A stretch of DNA of 64,000 bases from Bradyrhizobium roseum (GTDB lineage: Bacteria; Pseudomonadota; Alphaproteobacteria; Rhizobiales; Xanthobacteraceae). Under the pieces are notes generated by a model, which saw only the letters and a program-made list of their open reading frames with translations, was not told the DNA's origin and made no database searches. The position numbers and the translations under genes are program-made. Positions 46,038 through 56,600 of this stretch are shown in pieces. The first letter of the stretch is position 1. The number at the start of each line of letters is the position of its first letter. The stretch covers positions 3,410,001 through 3,474,000 of the forward strand of contig NZ_CP129212.1 of assembly GCF_030413175.1 (NCBI RefSeq). Direction: 5' to 3'.

Positions 46038-47603
46038 ATGGCGCGCGTGCTGGCCGGCCTTGCCGCGCTGCTGTCGGCTCTCTGCATCGCGAGCGCCGCG
46101 TGGGCGCACGCGACACTGGTCTCGTCGGAGCCGGCCGACGGCAGCGTGCTCGTTCAGCCGCCCAAGATGGTGCAGTTGCACTTCAACGAGGCCGTTGCGC
46201 CGGCTGCGATCGGCGTGATCGACGCCGCCGGCAAGTCGCGCGACGTCGCCGCCCAAGCGGCCGGCCATTCCGTGCTGATCGTTTTGCCCGACGAACTGCC
46301 GCAGGGGACGCAAATCGTCAGCTACCGCGTGGTTTCGGAGGACGGCCATCCCGTGGCGGGGTCGATGGTGTTCTCGATCGGCGCCGTCACCGGGGCTGCG
46401 CCACCGGCGAAAGCGGGGCCGTTGGCCGTGCTGATCTGGATGGCGCGGATCGGCGTCTATCTCGGAATGTTCGTCGGCGTCGGCGGCGTATTCTTTGCAG
46501 CCTGGATCGGGCGGGGGACAAGCGGGTCGATGATTGGCCGCGCTGCGCTCGCCGTCGGTTTGGTCGGCGCGGTGATTTCGCTCGGCTTGCAAGGCCTCGA
46601 CCTTCTCAATCTTTCGCCGGGCGGCATCTTGATGGCGTCGCCATGGACGGCCGCGCTTGCGACCTCCCTCGGACCGTCGCTGCTGATCGCGACCGGCGCG
46701 ATGGCCACTGCTTCTTATGCCGCTACACACTCGGGCATCGTGACAGCCCGGATGTTGAGTTCACTGGCAATAGCAGGCGTTGGCGCGTCGCTTGCCGCCA
46801 GTGGGCATGCCGCGACTGCTTCGCCGCAATGGCTGACCCGGCCGGCGCTGTTCCTGCACGGCATCGCCGTCGCTTACTGGGTTGGCGCGCTGGCCCCGCT
46901 GGCCGCCATGGTGCATCGGCGCAGCGAGCACCTGCCGCGCGCGCTTCGGCAATTCTCGGCCATCGCCGTGCCGCTGGTGGGACTGCTGGTGCTGAGCGGG
47001 GTGACGCTTTCAATCATCCAGCTCGGCAGCGTGCGCGCGCTGATCGAAACCAACTATGGCATCATTCTCTCGATCAAGCTGGCGCTGGTCATCCTGCTGC
47101 TCGCGCTGGCGACACTGAACCGGTTTGTCGCCACGCCTGCGGTGGTTGCCGATCACAACAACACCCGACTGCTGTCGGGTTCGGTGTTGACGGAGTGTGT
47201 TCTTGTTCTCGGTATCCTTGCCGTGGTCGCGGGCTGGCGCTTCACGCCGCCGCCGCGCGCGTCCGTCGCGCCCGTTGCCGCGCCGCTCTCGGTTCATATC
47301 CACACCGATGCCGCGATGTTCCAGATACTGGTGTCGCCGGGCAAGGTCGGCGCCAACGACTTCGAGCTGCAGTTGATGTCGGGCGACGCCGCGCTGCTGC
47401 CGGCCAAGGAAGCGACGCTGATCCTGAGCCTCCCTGAGCGTGGCATCGAGCCGATGGAGCGCCGCGCGACGCTCGGTCCGGACGGCAACTGGAATGTGCG
47501 CGGCGTCGCGCTGCCACAGCCGGGCCGCTGGCGGATGCAGATCGAGGCGCTGATCACGGATTTTCAGAAGATCACGCTGCAAGACGATTTACTGGTACAA
47601 TGA
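46038..47603 (+). CDS. CopC-CopD fusion copper transport protein (YcnJ-like)
   Basis: A 521-residue protein. After the signal peptide the mature N-terminus is a CopC domain (AHATLVSSEPADGSVL to VSEDGHPVAGSMVFSIG, about residues 26-120) with His at the expected copper positions. A CopD domain follows, with about eight transmembrane helices (LLVLSGVTLSIIQLGSVRAL lies near residue 325). A C-terminal periplasmic domain closes the protein. It probably moves copper across the inner membrane. It is the last gene of the copper locus; 141 bases without a gene follow. Confidence 0.88.
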   Translation: MARVLAGLAALLSALCIASAAWAHATLVSSEPADGSVLVQPPKMVQLHFNEAVAPAAIGVIDAAGKSRDVAAQAAGHSVLIVLPDELPQGTQIVSYRVVSEDGHPVAGSMVFSIGAVTGAAPPAKAGPLAVLIWMARIGVYLGMFVGVGGVFFAAWIGRGTSGSMIGRAALAVGLVGAVISLGLQGLDLLNLSPGGILMASPWTAALATSLGPSLLIATGAMATASYAATHSGIVTARMLSSLAIAGVGASLAASGHAATASPQWLTRPALFLHGIAVAYWVGALAPLAAMVHRRSEHLPRALRQFSAIAVPLVGLLVLSGVTLSIIQLGSVRALIETNYGIILSIKLALVILLLALATLNRFVATPAVVADHNNTRLLSGSVLTECVLVLGILAVVAGWRFTPPPRASVAPVAAPLSVHIHTDAAMFQILVSPGKVGANDFELQLMSGDAALLPAKEATLILSLPERGIEPMERRATLGPDGNWNVRGVALPQPGRWRMQIEALITDFQKITLQDDLLVQ

Positions 47604-47744
47604 AATGACCCGCGAAACCGTGCCAAAATAGCCTCAAATCCGCGTTTCCAGCGGCTTTTCACCTTTCCCGGCCTTGTCTTTTCGCACCCGATCCGGTTTC
47701 ACTGCGTCTCTTCGCTTGGCCCCCCTGATTCCTTGAGCTGTCCC

Positions 47745-49064
47745 ATGCGGTTGTCGCGGTTTTTTCTACCCATCCTGAAAGAGAATCCGAAAGAGGCGGA
47801 GATCGTCTCGCATCGGCTGATGCTGCGCGCGGGCATGATGCGGCAGGAAGCGGCGGGCATCTACGCCTGGCTGCCGCTGGGTTTTCGGGTGCTGAAGAAG
47901 ATCGAGCAGATCGTCCGGGAGGAGCAGGACCGCGCCGGCGCATTGGAACTGTTGATGCCGACGCTGCAGCTCGCCGACCTCTGGCGCGAGAGCGGCCGTT
48001 ACGACGCCTATGGCCCGGAGATGCTGCGCATCGCCGACCGCCACAAGCGCGAACTCTTGTACGGGCCGACCAACGAGGAAATGATCACCGAGATCTTTCG
48101 CGCCTACGTCAAATCCTACCGGAGCCTGCCGCTCAATCTCTATCACATCCAGTGGAAGTTCCGCGACGAGCAGCGTCCGCGTTTCGGCGTGATGCGCGGC
48201 CGCGAATTCCTGATGAAGGATGCCTATTCCTTCGACATCGACGAGGCAGCGGCGCGCCGCGCCTACAACAGGATGTTCGTGGCTTACTTGCGCACGTTCG
48301 CGCGGATGGGATTGAAGGCGATCCCGATGCGCGCCGAAACCGGCCCGATCGGCGGCGACCTCAGCCATGAATTCATCGTGCTGGCGGAAACCGGCGAGTC
48401 CGGCGTGTTCTGTGACAGCAACGTGCTCGACCTGCCGATTCCGGCCGACGATGTCGATTATGAAGGCGATCTCACCGGCATCATCAAGCAATGGACGTCG
48501 GTCTATGCCGCGACCGAGGATGTGCACGATGCCGCGCGCTATGAAAGCGAGGTGCCTGCCGAGCGCCGCGTCAACACCCGCGGCATCGAGGTCGGCCAGA
48601 TCTTCTATTTCGGCACCAAATATTCCGACGCGATGAAGGCGCTGGTCGCCGGCCCCGACGGCGTCGACGTGCCGATCCATGGCGGCTCCTACGGCGTCGG
48701 CGTCTCGCGCCTGGTCGGCGCCATCATCGAGGCCTGCCACGACGATGCCGGCATCAAATGGCCGGAGGCGGTGGCGCCGTTCACCGCTGTCATCCTGAAC
48801 CTGAAGCAGGGCGATGCTGCGGTCGATGGCGCCTGCGAGAAACTCTATCGCGAGCTTTCCGCCAAGGGCATCGACGTGCTCTATGACGATACCGACCAGC
48901 GCGCCGGCGCAAAATTCGCCGCGGCCGACCTGATCGGCATCCCCTGGCAGATTTTGGTCGGGCCGAAGGGCCTCGCCGAGGGCAAGCTTGAGGTCAAACG
49001 CCGCAGCGACGGTTCGCGGGAGAACCTCAGTCCGGCCGAAGTGGTGGCTAAGATCGCGGGATAG
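47745..49064 (+). CDS. proS: Prolyl-tRNA synthetase (short, class without editing insert)
   Basis: A 439-residue enzyme. I start it at ATG 47745 ([19 protein letters not shown]), the family start; the in-frame Met four codons upstream is less likely. Class II motifs are visible: YKSYRS-type loop before [19 protein letters not shown] (motif 2) and [16 protein letters not shown] (motif 3). It lacks the roughly 180-residue editing insertion found in E. coli ProS, as is usual in alphaproteobacteria. The anticodon-binding domain is at the C-terminus (about residues 340-439). Confidence 0.94.
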   Translation: MRLSRFFLPILKENPKEAEIVSHRLMLRAGMMRQEAAGIYAWLPLGFRVLKKIEQIVREEQDRAGALELLMPTLQLADLWRESGRYDAYGPEMLRIADRHKRELLYGPTNEEMITEIFRAYVKSYRSLPLNLYHIQWKFRDEQRPRFGVMRGREFLMKDAYSFDIDEAAARRAYNRMFVAYLRTFARMGLKAIPMRAETGPIGGDLSHEFIVLAETGESGVFCDSNVLDLPIPADDVDYEGDLTGIIKQWTSVYAATEDVHDAARYESEVPAERRVNTRGIEVGQIFYFGTKYSDAMKALVAGPDGVDVPIHGGSYGVGVSRLVGAIIEACHDDAGIKWPEAVAPFTAVILNLKQGDAAVDGACEKLYRELSAKGIDVLYDDTDQRAGAKFAAADLIGIPWQILVGPKGLAEGKLEVKRRSDGSRENLSPAEVVAKIAG

Positions 49065-49134
49065 GCTTATCCACCGCGGCGGATATGTTAGCCATTGCGG
49101 CCACTTTTGGCCCGAATCATGGGATTATCGAGTA

Positions 49135-50415
49135 ATGGATGAGACCATGACCGAGACCGTCCGAACCCCGCCCTTTGCGCCTTTCGAATGGCTGTTGTCC
49201 GGGCGTTACCTGCGCGCGCGCCGCAGGGAAGGCTTTATCTCCGTCATTGCCGGGTTTTCCTTCCTTGGCATCATGCTCGGCGTCGCCACGCTGATCATCG
49301 TGATGGCTGTGATGAACGGCTTTCGCAAGGAACTGCTGGACAAGATCCTCGGGCTGAACGGGCATTTGCTGGTGCAACCGCTGGAATCGCCGCTGACCGA
49401 CTGGAAGGACGTCGCCGAGCGCATCAGCCAGGTCGATGGCATCCGCCTGGCCGCGCCGGTCGTGGACGGTCAGGCGCTGGCGTCCTCGGCCTTCAACGCT
49501 TCGGGCGTGCTGGTGCGCGGCATGCGCTCGGCCGACCTCAACAACCTCACCTCGATCGCCAAGAACATCAAGCAAGGCACGATGGAAGGGTTCGACGTGG
49601 GGCAGGGCGTCGTCATCGGACGCCGCCTTGCCGACCAATTGTCGCTGCATGCCGGCGACACCATCACGCTGGTCGCGCCCAAGGGCGCGGTGACGCCGAT
49701 GGGCACGACGCCGCGCATCAAGCCCTACAAGGTGGCGGCGGTGTTCGAGATCGGCATGTCGGAATATGACGCCAGTTTCGTGTTCATGCCGTTGCCGGAA
49801 TCGCAGGCCTATTTCAACCGCAAGGACGACGTGACCGCGATCGAGGTGTTCACCACCAATCCGGATCGTATCGACGCGTTCCGCAAGAGCGTGACGGAGG
49901 CGGCCGGACGGCCGGTATTCCTGGTCGATTGGCGGCAGCGCAACTCGACCTTCTTCAACGCGCTGCAGGTCGAACGCAACGTGATGTTTTTGATCCTGAC
50001 CATGATCGTGCTGGTTGCCGCGCTCAACATCGTGTCCGGCCTGATCATGCTGGTGAAGGACAAGGGGCAGGACATCGCAATCCTGCGCACCATGGGCGCT
50101 TCGCAGGGCTCGATCATGCGAATCTTCCTGATCACGGGGGCGGCGATCGGCGTGGTCGGCACGCTGACGGGCTTCTTCGTCGGCATGCTGATCTGCCTGA
50201 ACATCGAATCGATCCGGCAGTTCCTGTCCTGGATGACCAACACCGAACTGTTCTCGCCGGAACTGTATTTCCTGTCCCGGCTGCCGGCAGAGATCGATTT
50301 CGGCGAAACCACCGCTGTGGTGATCATGGCGCTGACGCTGTCGTTCCTGGCGACGCTCTATCCATCCTGGCGCGCCGCGCGCCTCGATCCCGTCGACGCG
50401 CTGCGGTACGAGTGA
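49135..50415 (+). CDS. lolC: Lipoprotein-releasing ABC transporter permease
   Basis: A 426-residue inner membrane protein with four transmembrane segments (one near residue 40, three near 280-410) and a large periplasmic domain between. [20 protein letters not shown] and the FtsX-type [20 protein letters not shown] are characteristic. It frees lipoproteins for export to the outer membrane with LolD. The start could be ATG 49135 or 49147. It lies 70 bases after proS, an arrangement common in Rhizobiales. Confidence 0.93.
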   Translation: MDETMTETVRTPPFAPFEWLLSGRYLRARRREGFISVIAGFSFLGIMLGVATLIIVMAVMNGFRKELLDKILGLNGHLLVQPLESPLTDWKDVAERISQVDGIRLAAPVVDGQALASSAFNASGVLVRGMRSADLNNLTSIAKNIKQGTMEGFDVGQGVVIGRRLADQLSLHAGDTITLVAPKGAVTPMGTTPRIKPYKVAAVFEIGMSEYDASFVFMPLPESQAYFNRKDDVTAIEVFTTNPDRIDAFRKSVTEAAGRPVFLVDWRQRNSTFFNALQVERNVMFLILTMIVLVAALNIVSGLIMLVKDKGQDIAILRTMGASQGSIMRIFLITGAAIGVVGTLTGFFVGMLICLNIESIRQFLSWMTNTELFSPELYFLSRLPAEIDFGETTAVVIMALTLSFLATLYPSWRAARLDPVDALRYE

Positions 50416-50422
50416 GGGCGAG

Positions 50423-51124
50423 ATGGCCGAGGAGGCGCAGGAAGATGTACCGGTTATCTATCTCCACGAGATAAAGCGCGAGTACAGGCAGGGCGAGGCG
50501 ACGCTGACCATTCTCAACGGCGCGAAACTCGCGCTATGGGCGGGGCAGTCGGTGGCGCTGGTGGCGCCATCGGGCTCCGGCAAGTCGACGCTGCTGCATA
50601 TCGCGGGCCTGCTCGAAAGCCCCGACGATGGCGAGGTCTATGTCGCGGGCACGCCGACCTCGCAGCTATCCGACATGGACCGCACCCATATCCGGCGCTC
50701 CGACATCGGCTTCGTCTATCAGTCGCACCGGCTGCTGCCGGAATTCACCGCGCTTGAAAACGTCATGCTGCCGCAGATGATCCGCGGCCTCAAACGCTCC
50801 GAGACCATCAAGCGATCCGAGGAAATCCTGGCCTATCTCGGCCTCGGCGACCGCATGACGCACCGGCCCGCTGAACTTTCCGGCGGCGAACAGCAGCGCG
50901 TCGCGATCGCGCGCGCGGTCGCCAATGCGCCGCGGGCGCTACTCGCCGACGAGCCGACCGGAAATCTCGATCCGAACACCGCCGATCACGTCTTCAACGC
51001 GCTGATGCAACTGGTGAAGGCGACGCAGGTCGCGATGCTGATCGCCACCCACAACATGGAACTGGCCGGCCGGATGGACCGGCGGGTGTCGCTGGTCGAC
51101 GGCCAGGTCGTCGAAATGGAATAG
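50423..51124 (+). CDS. lolD: Lipoprotein-releasing ABC transporter ATP-binding protein
   Basis: This 233-residue ATPase has Walker [14 protein letters not shown] (about residues 47-59), the Q-loop in [17 protein letters not shown], the signature [15 protein letters not shown] (about 152-166), Walker [13 protein letters not shown] and the H-switch IATHNMEL. It partners with LolC; the two genes are 7 bases apart. Confidence 0.95.
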   Translation: MAEEAQEDVPVIYLHEIKREYRQGEATLTILNGAKLALWAGQSVALVAPSGSGKSTLLHIAGLLESPDDGEVYVAGTPTSQLSDMDRTHIRRSDIGFVYQSHRLLPEFTALENVMLPQMIRGLKRSETIKRSEEILAYLGLGDRMTHRPAELSGGEQQRVAIARAVANAPRALLADEPTGNLDPNTADHVFNALMQLVKATQVAMLIATHNMELAGRMDRRVSLVDGQVVEME

Positions 51125-51132
51125 GGCGAGCG

Positions 51133-51399
51133 CTAGTAGCTGTCGCGGTGACGCTTGTGACGTCGCGGCGAGGGTTGCCGGGATGCGTGCGCGTAATACG
51201 GATTGATCTCGCATTGCGCCGAGCGGCCCGAAGCCGACAAGTTGCACTGGGGCAGCGAGGTATAGCTGCATTCGTAATAAGTGATCCTGCCATACACATG
51301 CAGGCAGACCGGATAGTTGGGATCGTAGGTCTGCGCCTGCGCCGGTGCCGCCGCCGAAGCGGCGGCGATCCCGAGGATGGCCAAAGTCAGGGCGCGCAT
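51133..51399 (-). CDS. DUF3551-family small secreted protein
   Basis: An 88-residue protein starting at ATG 51399 behind AAGGAG. The signal peptide ends near APAQAQT. The mature part has the family Cys pattern YPVCLHVYGRITYYECSYTS, then PQCNLSASG and CEINPYY, four Cys that may form two disulfides. The tail is His/Arg-rich. DUF3551 proteins are abundant in Bradyrhizobium; no function is known. It converges on lolD. Confidence 0.8.
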   Translation of the reverse strand: MRALTLAILGIAAASAAAPAQAQTYDPNYPVCLHVYGRITYYECSYTSLPQCNLSASGRSAQCEINPYYAHASRQPSPRRHKRHRDSY

Positions 51400-51591
51400 C
51401 AAAATCTCCTTCAGAACGTGCGGCTGCGATCGATGGGCGCGTCCGCACTTGCGCTGGAACATGGGTTCGCGGCGCCGAAATCGTAGCCTCTGATACAGTA
51501 GGAAAATCGCGCGCGGGCGCGTCAAATCACGTTCGCGCGTTGTAGGCGTCAGCGGTGCGCAGCAGGCGCAACTCGCCGATCGTTCGGCGTG

Positions 51592-51885
51592 TCAGTATCT
51601 GCCGCCGGCGGGCGAGGGCGGCAATGCGCGGCCGGGCAGTGGGCGATAGGCGGACGGCGGCGGTTCGCCCTCGCTCATGTAATAGGGATTGGCGATGCAG
51701 TATAGAAAACGTCCCGAAGCGGTCGCCTGGCATTGTTCGTAACTGGTGAAGGTGCAGTAGCTCAGCCCCGGATGTTCCTGGCCCTGAAGGCAGAACGGAT
51801 ATCGGGTGCCGACCGCTTCGGCCGGCGCGGCGCCAAGTGAGGCCCATGCGCTCGCGGCCAGCCCGGCCAGAATCGCTTTACGCAT
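51592..51885 (-). CDS. DUF3551-family small secreted protein
   Basis: This 97-residue paralogue of the protein at 51133 starts at ATG 51885 (MRKAILAGLAA) behind GAGGAG. The signal peptide is residues 1-23. Family pattern: YPFCLQGQEHPGLSYCTFTS, EQCQATASG and CIANPYY. A Pro-rich tail follows. The two copies are separated by about 190 bases and run in the same direction, so they look like a tandem duplication. Confidence 0.8.
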   Translation of the reverse strand: MRKAILAGLAASAWASLGAAPAEAVGTRYPFCLQGQEHPGLSYCTFTSYEQCQATASGRFLYCIANPYYMSEGEPPPSAYRPLPGRALPPSPAGGRY

Positions 51886-52177
51886 TTCGAATCTCCTCAT
51901 CGCGCTTTCCGGTTCCATTTCGTCGACACAAGCCGCACCGCAACGTTTACGTCAAGCTATACCACCTACTAATACCGGCGGAACCTGAATGTGGAATTTT
52001 TGCGGCGGGTTCCATTGCAAAGTTTCGAGTAACACTTGCGTTACAACATTAACTTGCGTTCTTACTGCGGCTCTTTGATGAGGGTTGTGGCCATGAGGTT
52101 ACAGTAATTCGATCGAACGATGCTAATAGCCTGTCACGGCCTTGGGGGCTGTCTGAAAAGAAAACGGGATCTAAAGA
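51886..52177. promoter_or_regulatory. Intergenic region upstream of the porin gene
   Basis: No gene is seen in this 292-base divergent region. It should contain promoters for the DUF3551 gene (minus) and the porin gene (plus). ACTTGCGTT occurs twice (52034-52042 and 52052-52060), exactly 18 bases apart, possibly an operator or part of a promoter. I could not identify confident -35/-10 boxes. Confidence 0.4.
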
Positions 52178-52918
52178 ATGAAGAAGTTTCTGCTCGTCAC
52201 GTCCAGTCTGATCGCGCTCGGCGCGGCTGCGCCCGCTAGCGCCGCCGACATGGCTGCGCGTCCTTACACCAAGGCGCCCCCGATGGTTGCCGCCGTGTAC
52301 GACTGGACCGGCTTCTACATCGGCGCCAACGGCGGTTGGGGTTCGAGCCGCAATTCATGGGATGCGGGTGTACTGTTCGGTTCCGAAGGTTCGCATGACG
52401 CGACCGGCGGCACGGTCGGTGGTCAGGTCGGTTATCGCTGGCAGGCCGGTACGTTCGTGTTCGGTCTCGAAGCTCAGGGCAACTGGGCCGATCTGTCGGG
52501 CAACAATGTGAGCCTGGCGTTCCCCGCTTTCCGCAACCACACCAACGTCGATGCCTTCGGCCTGTTCACCGGCCAGGTTGGCTACGCCGTCAACAACGTC
52601 CTGCTCTACGTCAAGGGCGGTGCTGCCGTGACCGCGAACTCGTATCGCGTCACCAACGTGGTGGGCGGTGCGCTCGCTGGCGTCACCGGCGATGACACCC
52701 GCTGGGGCGGCACGATCGGTGCGGGCCTCGAATACGCCTTCGCACCGAACTGGTCGGTCGGCGTCGAGTACAATCACCTGTTCATGCAGGATCGTACCTA
52801 CACCTTCACCGCCCCCGGCGGCGGCCTGTTCGGCACCGATCGCATCCGTCAGGACGTCGATCTCGTCACGGCTCGCCTGAACTACCGCTTCGGCGGTCCG
52901 GCCGTCACGCGCTACTGA
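52178..52918 (+). CDS. Outer membrane beta-barrel protein (Omp25/31-type)
   Basis: A 246-residue protein with a signal peptide (residues 1-22, ending ASAAD). The mature start (AARPYTKAPPMVAAVYDWTG) and FYIGANGGWGSS are typical of the Omp31/Omp25 group of porin-like proteins in Rhizobiales. Eight amphipathic strands are compatible, and the C-terminal strand ends in aromatic LNYRFGGPAVTRY. It sits in the outer membrane and is likely abundant, judging by its strong dedicated terminator. Confidence 0.9.
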   Translation: MKKFLLVTSSLIALGAAAPASAADMAARPYTKAPPMVAAVYDWTGFYIGANGGWGSSRNSWDAGVLFGSEGSHDATGGTVGGQVGYRWQAGTFVFGLEAQGNWADLSGNNVSLAFPAFRNHTNVDAFGLFTGQVGYAVNNVLLYVKGGAAVTANSYRVTNVVGGALAGVTGDDTRWGGTIGAGLEYAFAPNWSVGVEYNHLFMQDRTYTFTAPGGGLFGTDRIRQDVDLVTARLNYRFGGPAVTRY

Positions 52919-52948
52919 TCTTTCGCACTCCTCGCGAAGAACAACGAA

Positions 52949-52977
52949 GCCCCGGAGCGTTGCTCCGGGGCTTTTTT
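52949..52977 (+). terminator. Rho-independent terminator of the porin gene
   Basis: GCCCCGGAGC (52949-52958), loop GTT, GCTCCGGGGC (52962-52971), then six T. The ten-base perfect GC-rich stem begins 30 bases after the porin stop. Confidence 0.93.
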
Positions 52978-53057
52978 GTCGGCGCGGCCGGTTGGCCGTT
53001 CGATGTGTCGCAGTTCCTCGGCTGGAAAAGCGATGAGTCCGTGCGCATATTTGCGGC

Positions 53058-53309
53058 ATGGAAAACATACACAAATGCACATCCGCGCTACGCCCGCTGA
53101 TCACGGAGGCCGAACCGAACGGCATTCCTCTGGCGGAAAGCGCCATCAACGAACTGGTCGCCACCACACCCGCGCCCGAGCGCAGGGATGCGCTGGAGAG
53201 TGTGCGATCGGCGGTAAAGGCCCACTGCGATTCGGACACCGGTTCGCAGTTCGACTTCGCCAATACCGTGAATGACTACATCGAGAAGCTGATCAGGGAC
53301 CTCGTCTGA
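53058..53309 (+). CDS. Small hypothetical protein
   Basis: An 83-residue, mainly helical protein (MENIHKCTSALRPLI, then AINELVATTPAPERRDALES, then FANTVNDYIEKLIRDLV) without membrane segments or known motifs. Codon use is consistent with coding. It lies between the porin terminator and the SOS-boxed small gene and has no obvious partner. Confidence 0.5.
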   Translation: MENIHKCTSALRPLITEAEPNGIPLAESAINELVATTPAPERRDALESVRSAVKAHCDSDTGSQFDFANTVNDYIEKLIRDLV

Positions 53310-53412
53310 CCGCCGGTCTGCTCGCAGGCCCCAACGGGAATTAACCAAGGGCTCCGGTCTCGGCATCCGCCGTCACGGGCCCGCTTGACTCCCGGAACGA
53401 AATGGGAACATT

Positions 53413-53427
53413 GTTCTTCATATGTTC
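53413..53427 (+). promoter_or_regulatory. LexA (SOS) box, GTTC-N7-GTTC
   Basis: GTTC at 53413-53416, seven bases TTCATAT, GTTC at 53424-53427. This is the established alphaproteobacterial LexA operator form. It ends 22 bases before the ATG of the 32-residue gene at 53450, the usual place for an operator overlapping promoter or start of transcription. LexA binding is inferred from the match. Confidence 0.7.
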
Positions 53428-53449
53428 TCATATCGTAGGGAGTCGGACG

Positions 53450-53548
53450 ATGTTGCGGATGTTTGTGGAAGAGGCGGCGGCGCTGGCGTCGATTACGCTG
53501 TTTGTCGCGATGATTGCGGTCTGGGCGCAGGTGATTCCGCAGCTTTGA
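53450..53548 (+). CDS. 32-residue single-helix membrane protein under a LexA box (SidA-like candidate)
   Basis: Found by hand. GGGAG lies seven bases before the ATG. The product begins MLRMFVEEAAALASITLFV and ends IAVWAQVIPQL, with one helix of about 20 residues (10-29). I recall the same small protein in other Bradyrhizobium sequences, which supports real coding. A tiny inner-membrane protein behind an SOS box resembles Caulobacter SidA (29 residues, SOS-induced division inhibitor). The functional parallel is inference. dnaE follows after 110 bases. Confidence 0.7.
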   Translation: MLRMFVEEAAALASITLFVAMIAVWAQVIPQL

Positions 53549-53658
53549 GGCGAGGCGAAGAGGGGCGTGTTGCCGGGCTGGGGATGTCGGGCACGGAGGC
53601 CGCGTTCCGCGTGGACTCCGCACCGCCGAGGCATCACGATTGCGGCTAGCGAGTCGGC

Positions 53659-56600
53659 GTGCAGACGCGGCCGGTGATCGCTTCCACCATGATGCGAGAG
53701 CCCGTCAAGCGCATGTCCAGTGCCGGATTTGTTCATCTCCACGTTCATTCGGCCTATTCGCTGCTGAAAGGCTCGATCAAGATCGCCAAGCTCGGCGAAC
53801 TCGCCAAGGCCGATCGCCAGCCGGCGCTGGCGCTGACCGACACCGACAACATGTTCGGCGCGCTGGAATTCTCCGACAAGATGGCGGGCTACGGGATTCA
53901 GCCGATCGTCGGCTGCGAGCTCGCCATCGATTTCGGCGACCAGGACCCGAACGCGCGCAATGCGCTGGCCGCCGCACCGTCGCGAATCGTGTTGCTGGCG
54001 GCCAAGGAGCGCGGCTATCGCAGCCTGATGCGGCTGAACTCGCGGGCGTTTCTGGAAACGCCGGTGAATCAAGCCCCACACATCAAGCTCGAATGGCTGG
54101 AAGGCGATGCCGAGGATGTGATCGCACTGACCGGCGGCCCCGACGGGCCGATCTCGCTGGCGCTGCACGCCGATCAGGCCGCGCTCGCAGCCGACCGCTG
54201 CGAGCGGCTGGTTAGCCTGTTCGGAGATCGCCTCTATGTCGAATTGCAGCGCCACGGCATCGACAAGGAGCGCCGCGTCGAATCGGGCCTGATCGACCTT
54301 GCCTATGCCAAAGGGTTGCCGCTGGTCGCGACCAACGAGCCGTATTTCGCGACGAACGACGATTACGAGGCGCACGATGCGCTGCTGTGCATCGCCGGCG
54401 GCAAGCTGATCGCCGAGACCGATCGCGAACAGCTCACGCCCGATCACCGCTTCAAGACCCGCGCCGAGATGGCGGTGCTGTTCGCCGACATTCCGGAAGC
54501 GCTGGCTTCCACGGTCGAGATCGCGGAGCGCTGCTCGTTCCGTCCGAAGACGCGCAAGCCGATTTTGCCGCGCTTCACGGTGGGCGCCGCCTCAGGTTCG
54601 GACGCGGTGGGTGAGGAGGCCGCAGAACTCGAGCGTCAGGCCCAGGAGGGGCTCGCGCGGCGCCTGCGGGTGCATGGCCTGTCGCCCGGCACCACGGAGG
54701 AAGATTACGCAAAACGTCTCGCCTTCGAGATCAACGTCATCAACCGCATGAACTATGCGGGCTACTTCCTGATCGTGTCCGACTTCATCAAATGGGCCAA
54801 GGCGCATGACATTCCCGTCGGTCCGGGCCGCGGCTCCGGCGCCGGCTCACTGGTCGCCTATGCGCTGACCATCACCGATCTCGATCCGATCAGGTTCGGC
54901 CTGCTGTTCGAGCGCTTCCTCAATCCCGAGCGCGTCTCGATGCCGGACTTCGACATCGACTTCTGCCAGGACCGCCGCGGTGAGGTGATCGACTACGTGC
55001 AGCAGCGCTACGGCCGCGACCAGGTGGCGCAGATCATCACGTTCGGTACGTTGCAGGCGCGCGGCGTGTTGCGCGACGTCGGCCGCGTGCTGCAGATGCC
55101 CTATGGGCAGGTCGACAAGCTGACAAAGCTGGTGCCGCAGAATCCGGCAGCACCCGTGACGCTGGCGCAGGCGATCGAGAGCGAGCCGAAACTGCAGGCG
55201 TTCCGCGACGAGGACCCGGTGGTGGCGCGCGCCTTCGACATCGCCCAGCGCCTCGAAGGCCTGACGCGCCACGCCTCGACCCACGCCGCCGGCATCGTGA
55301 TCGGCGACCGGCCGCTGAGCGAACTGGTGCCGCTCTATCGCGATCCCAAATCCGACATGCCGGTGACCCAGTTCAACATGAAATGGGTCGAGCCGGCGGG
55401 ACTGGTCAAGTTCGACTTCCTCGGTCTCAAGACGCTGACGGTGCTCGATGTCGCGGTGAAACTGCTCCGGCAACGCAACGTCCATGTCGACCTGCCGACG
55501 CTGCCGATCGACGACGCGCCGAGTTATGCGATGCTGGCGCGGGGCGACGTGGTCGGCGTGTTCCAGGTGGAAAGCCAGGGCATGCGCCGCGCGCTGATCG
55601 ACATGCGGCCGGACCGTTTCGAGGACATCATCGCGCTGGTGGCGCTGTATCGCCCGGGCCCGATGGCCAACATCCCGACCTATTGCGCGCGCAAGCATGG
55701 CGACGAGGAGCCGGAATATCTGCATCCCGTGCTGGAGCCGATCCTGAAAGAGACCTTCGGCGTCATCATCTACCAGGAACAGGTGATGCAGATCGCGCAG
55801 GTGATGTCGGGCTATTCGCTCGGCGACGCCGACCTGTTGCGCCGCGCGATGGGCAAGAAGATCCGCGCCGAGATGGAGAAGCAGCGCGCGATCTTCGTCG
55901 CCGGCGCGGTCAAGAACGGCGTGCCGAAGGGGCAGGCCGACACGATCTTCGAACTGCTGGCCAAGTTCGCCGACTACGGTTTCAACAAGAGCCACGCCGC
56001 CGCCTATGCGCTGGTGTCCTACCACACCGCCTACATGAAGGCGCATTACCCGGTGGAGTTTCTGGCGGCGTCGATGACGCTCGAACTCAACAACACCGAC
56101 AAGCTGTCCGAATTTCGCGCCGAGGCGCAGCGGCTCGGCATCAAGGTCGAGGCGCCGAACATCAACCGTTCCGCCGCCACCTTCGAGGTCGGCGAGAATA
56201 CGATCTATTACGCGCTGGCCGCGCTGAAAGGCGTCGGCCCGCAGGCGGTCGAGCAGATCGTCGAGGAGCGCAAGAAGGGTCTCTTCACCTCGCTGGCGGA
56301 CTTTGCCGCCCGGGTCAATCCGCGCGCGGTCAACAAGCGCATCATCGAAAGCCTCGCCGCGGCCGGCGCCTTCGACACGCTGGAATCCAACCGCGCCCGT
56401 GTCTTTGCCGGCGCGGACGCCATTCTGGCCGCCTGCCAGCGCAGCCACGAGGCGGCGACGATCGGCCAGAACGACATGTTCGGCAACGCCGCCGACGCGC
56501 CGACCATCATGCTGCCGCAGATCGAGCCGTGGCTGCCGGCCGAAAAGCTCCGCCGCGAATACGATGCCGTGGGGTTCTTCCTGTCCGGCCATCCGCTCGA

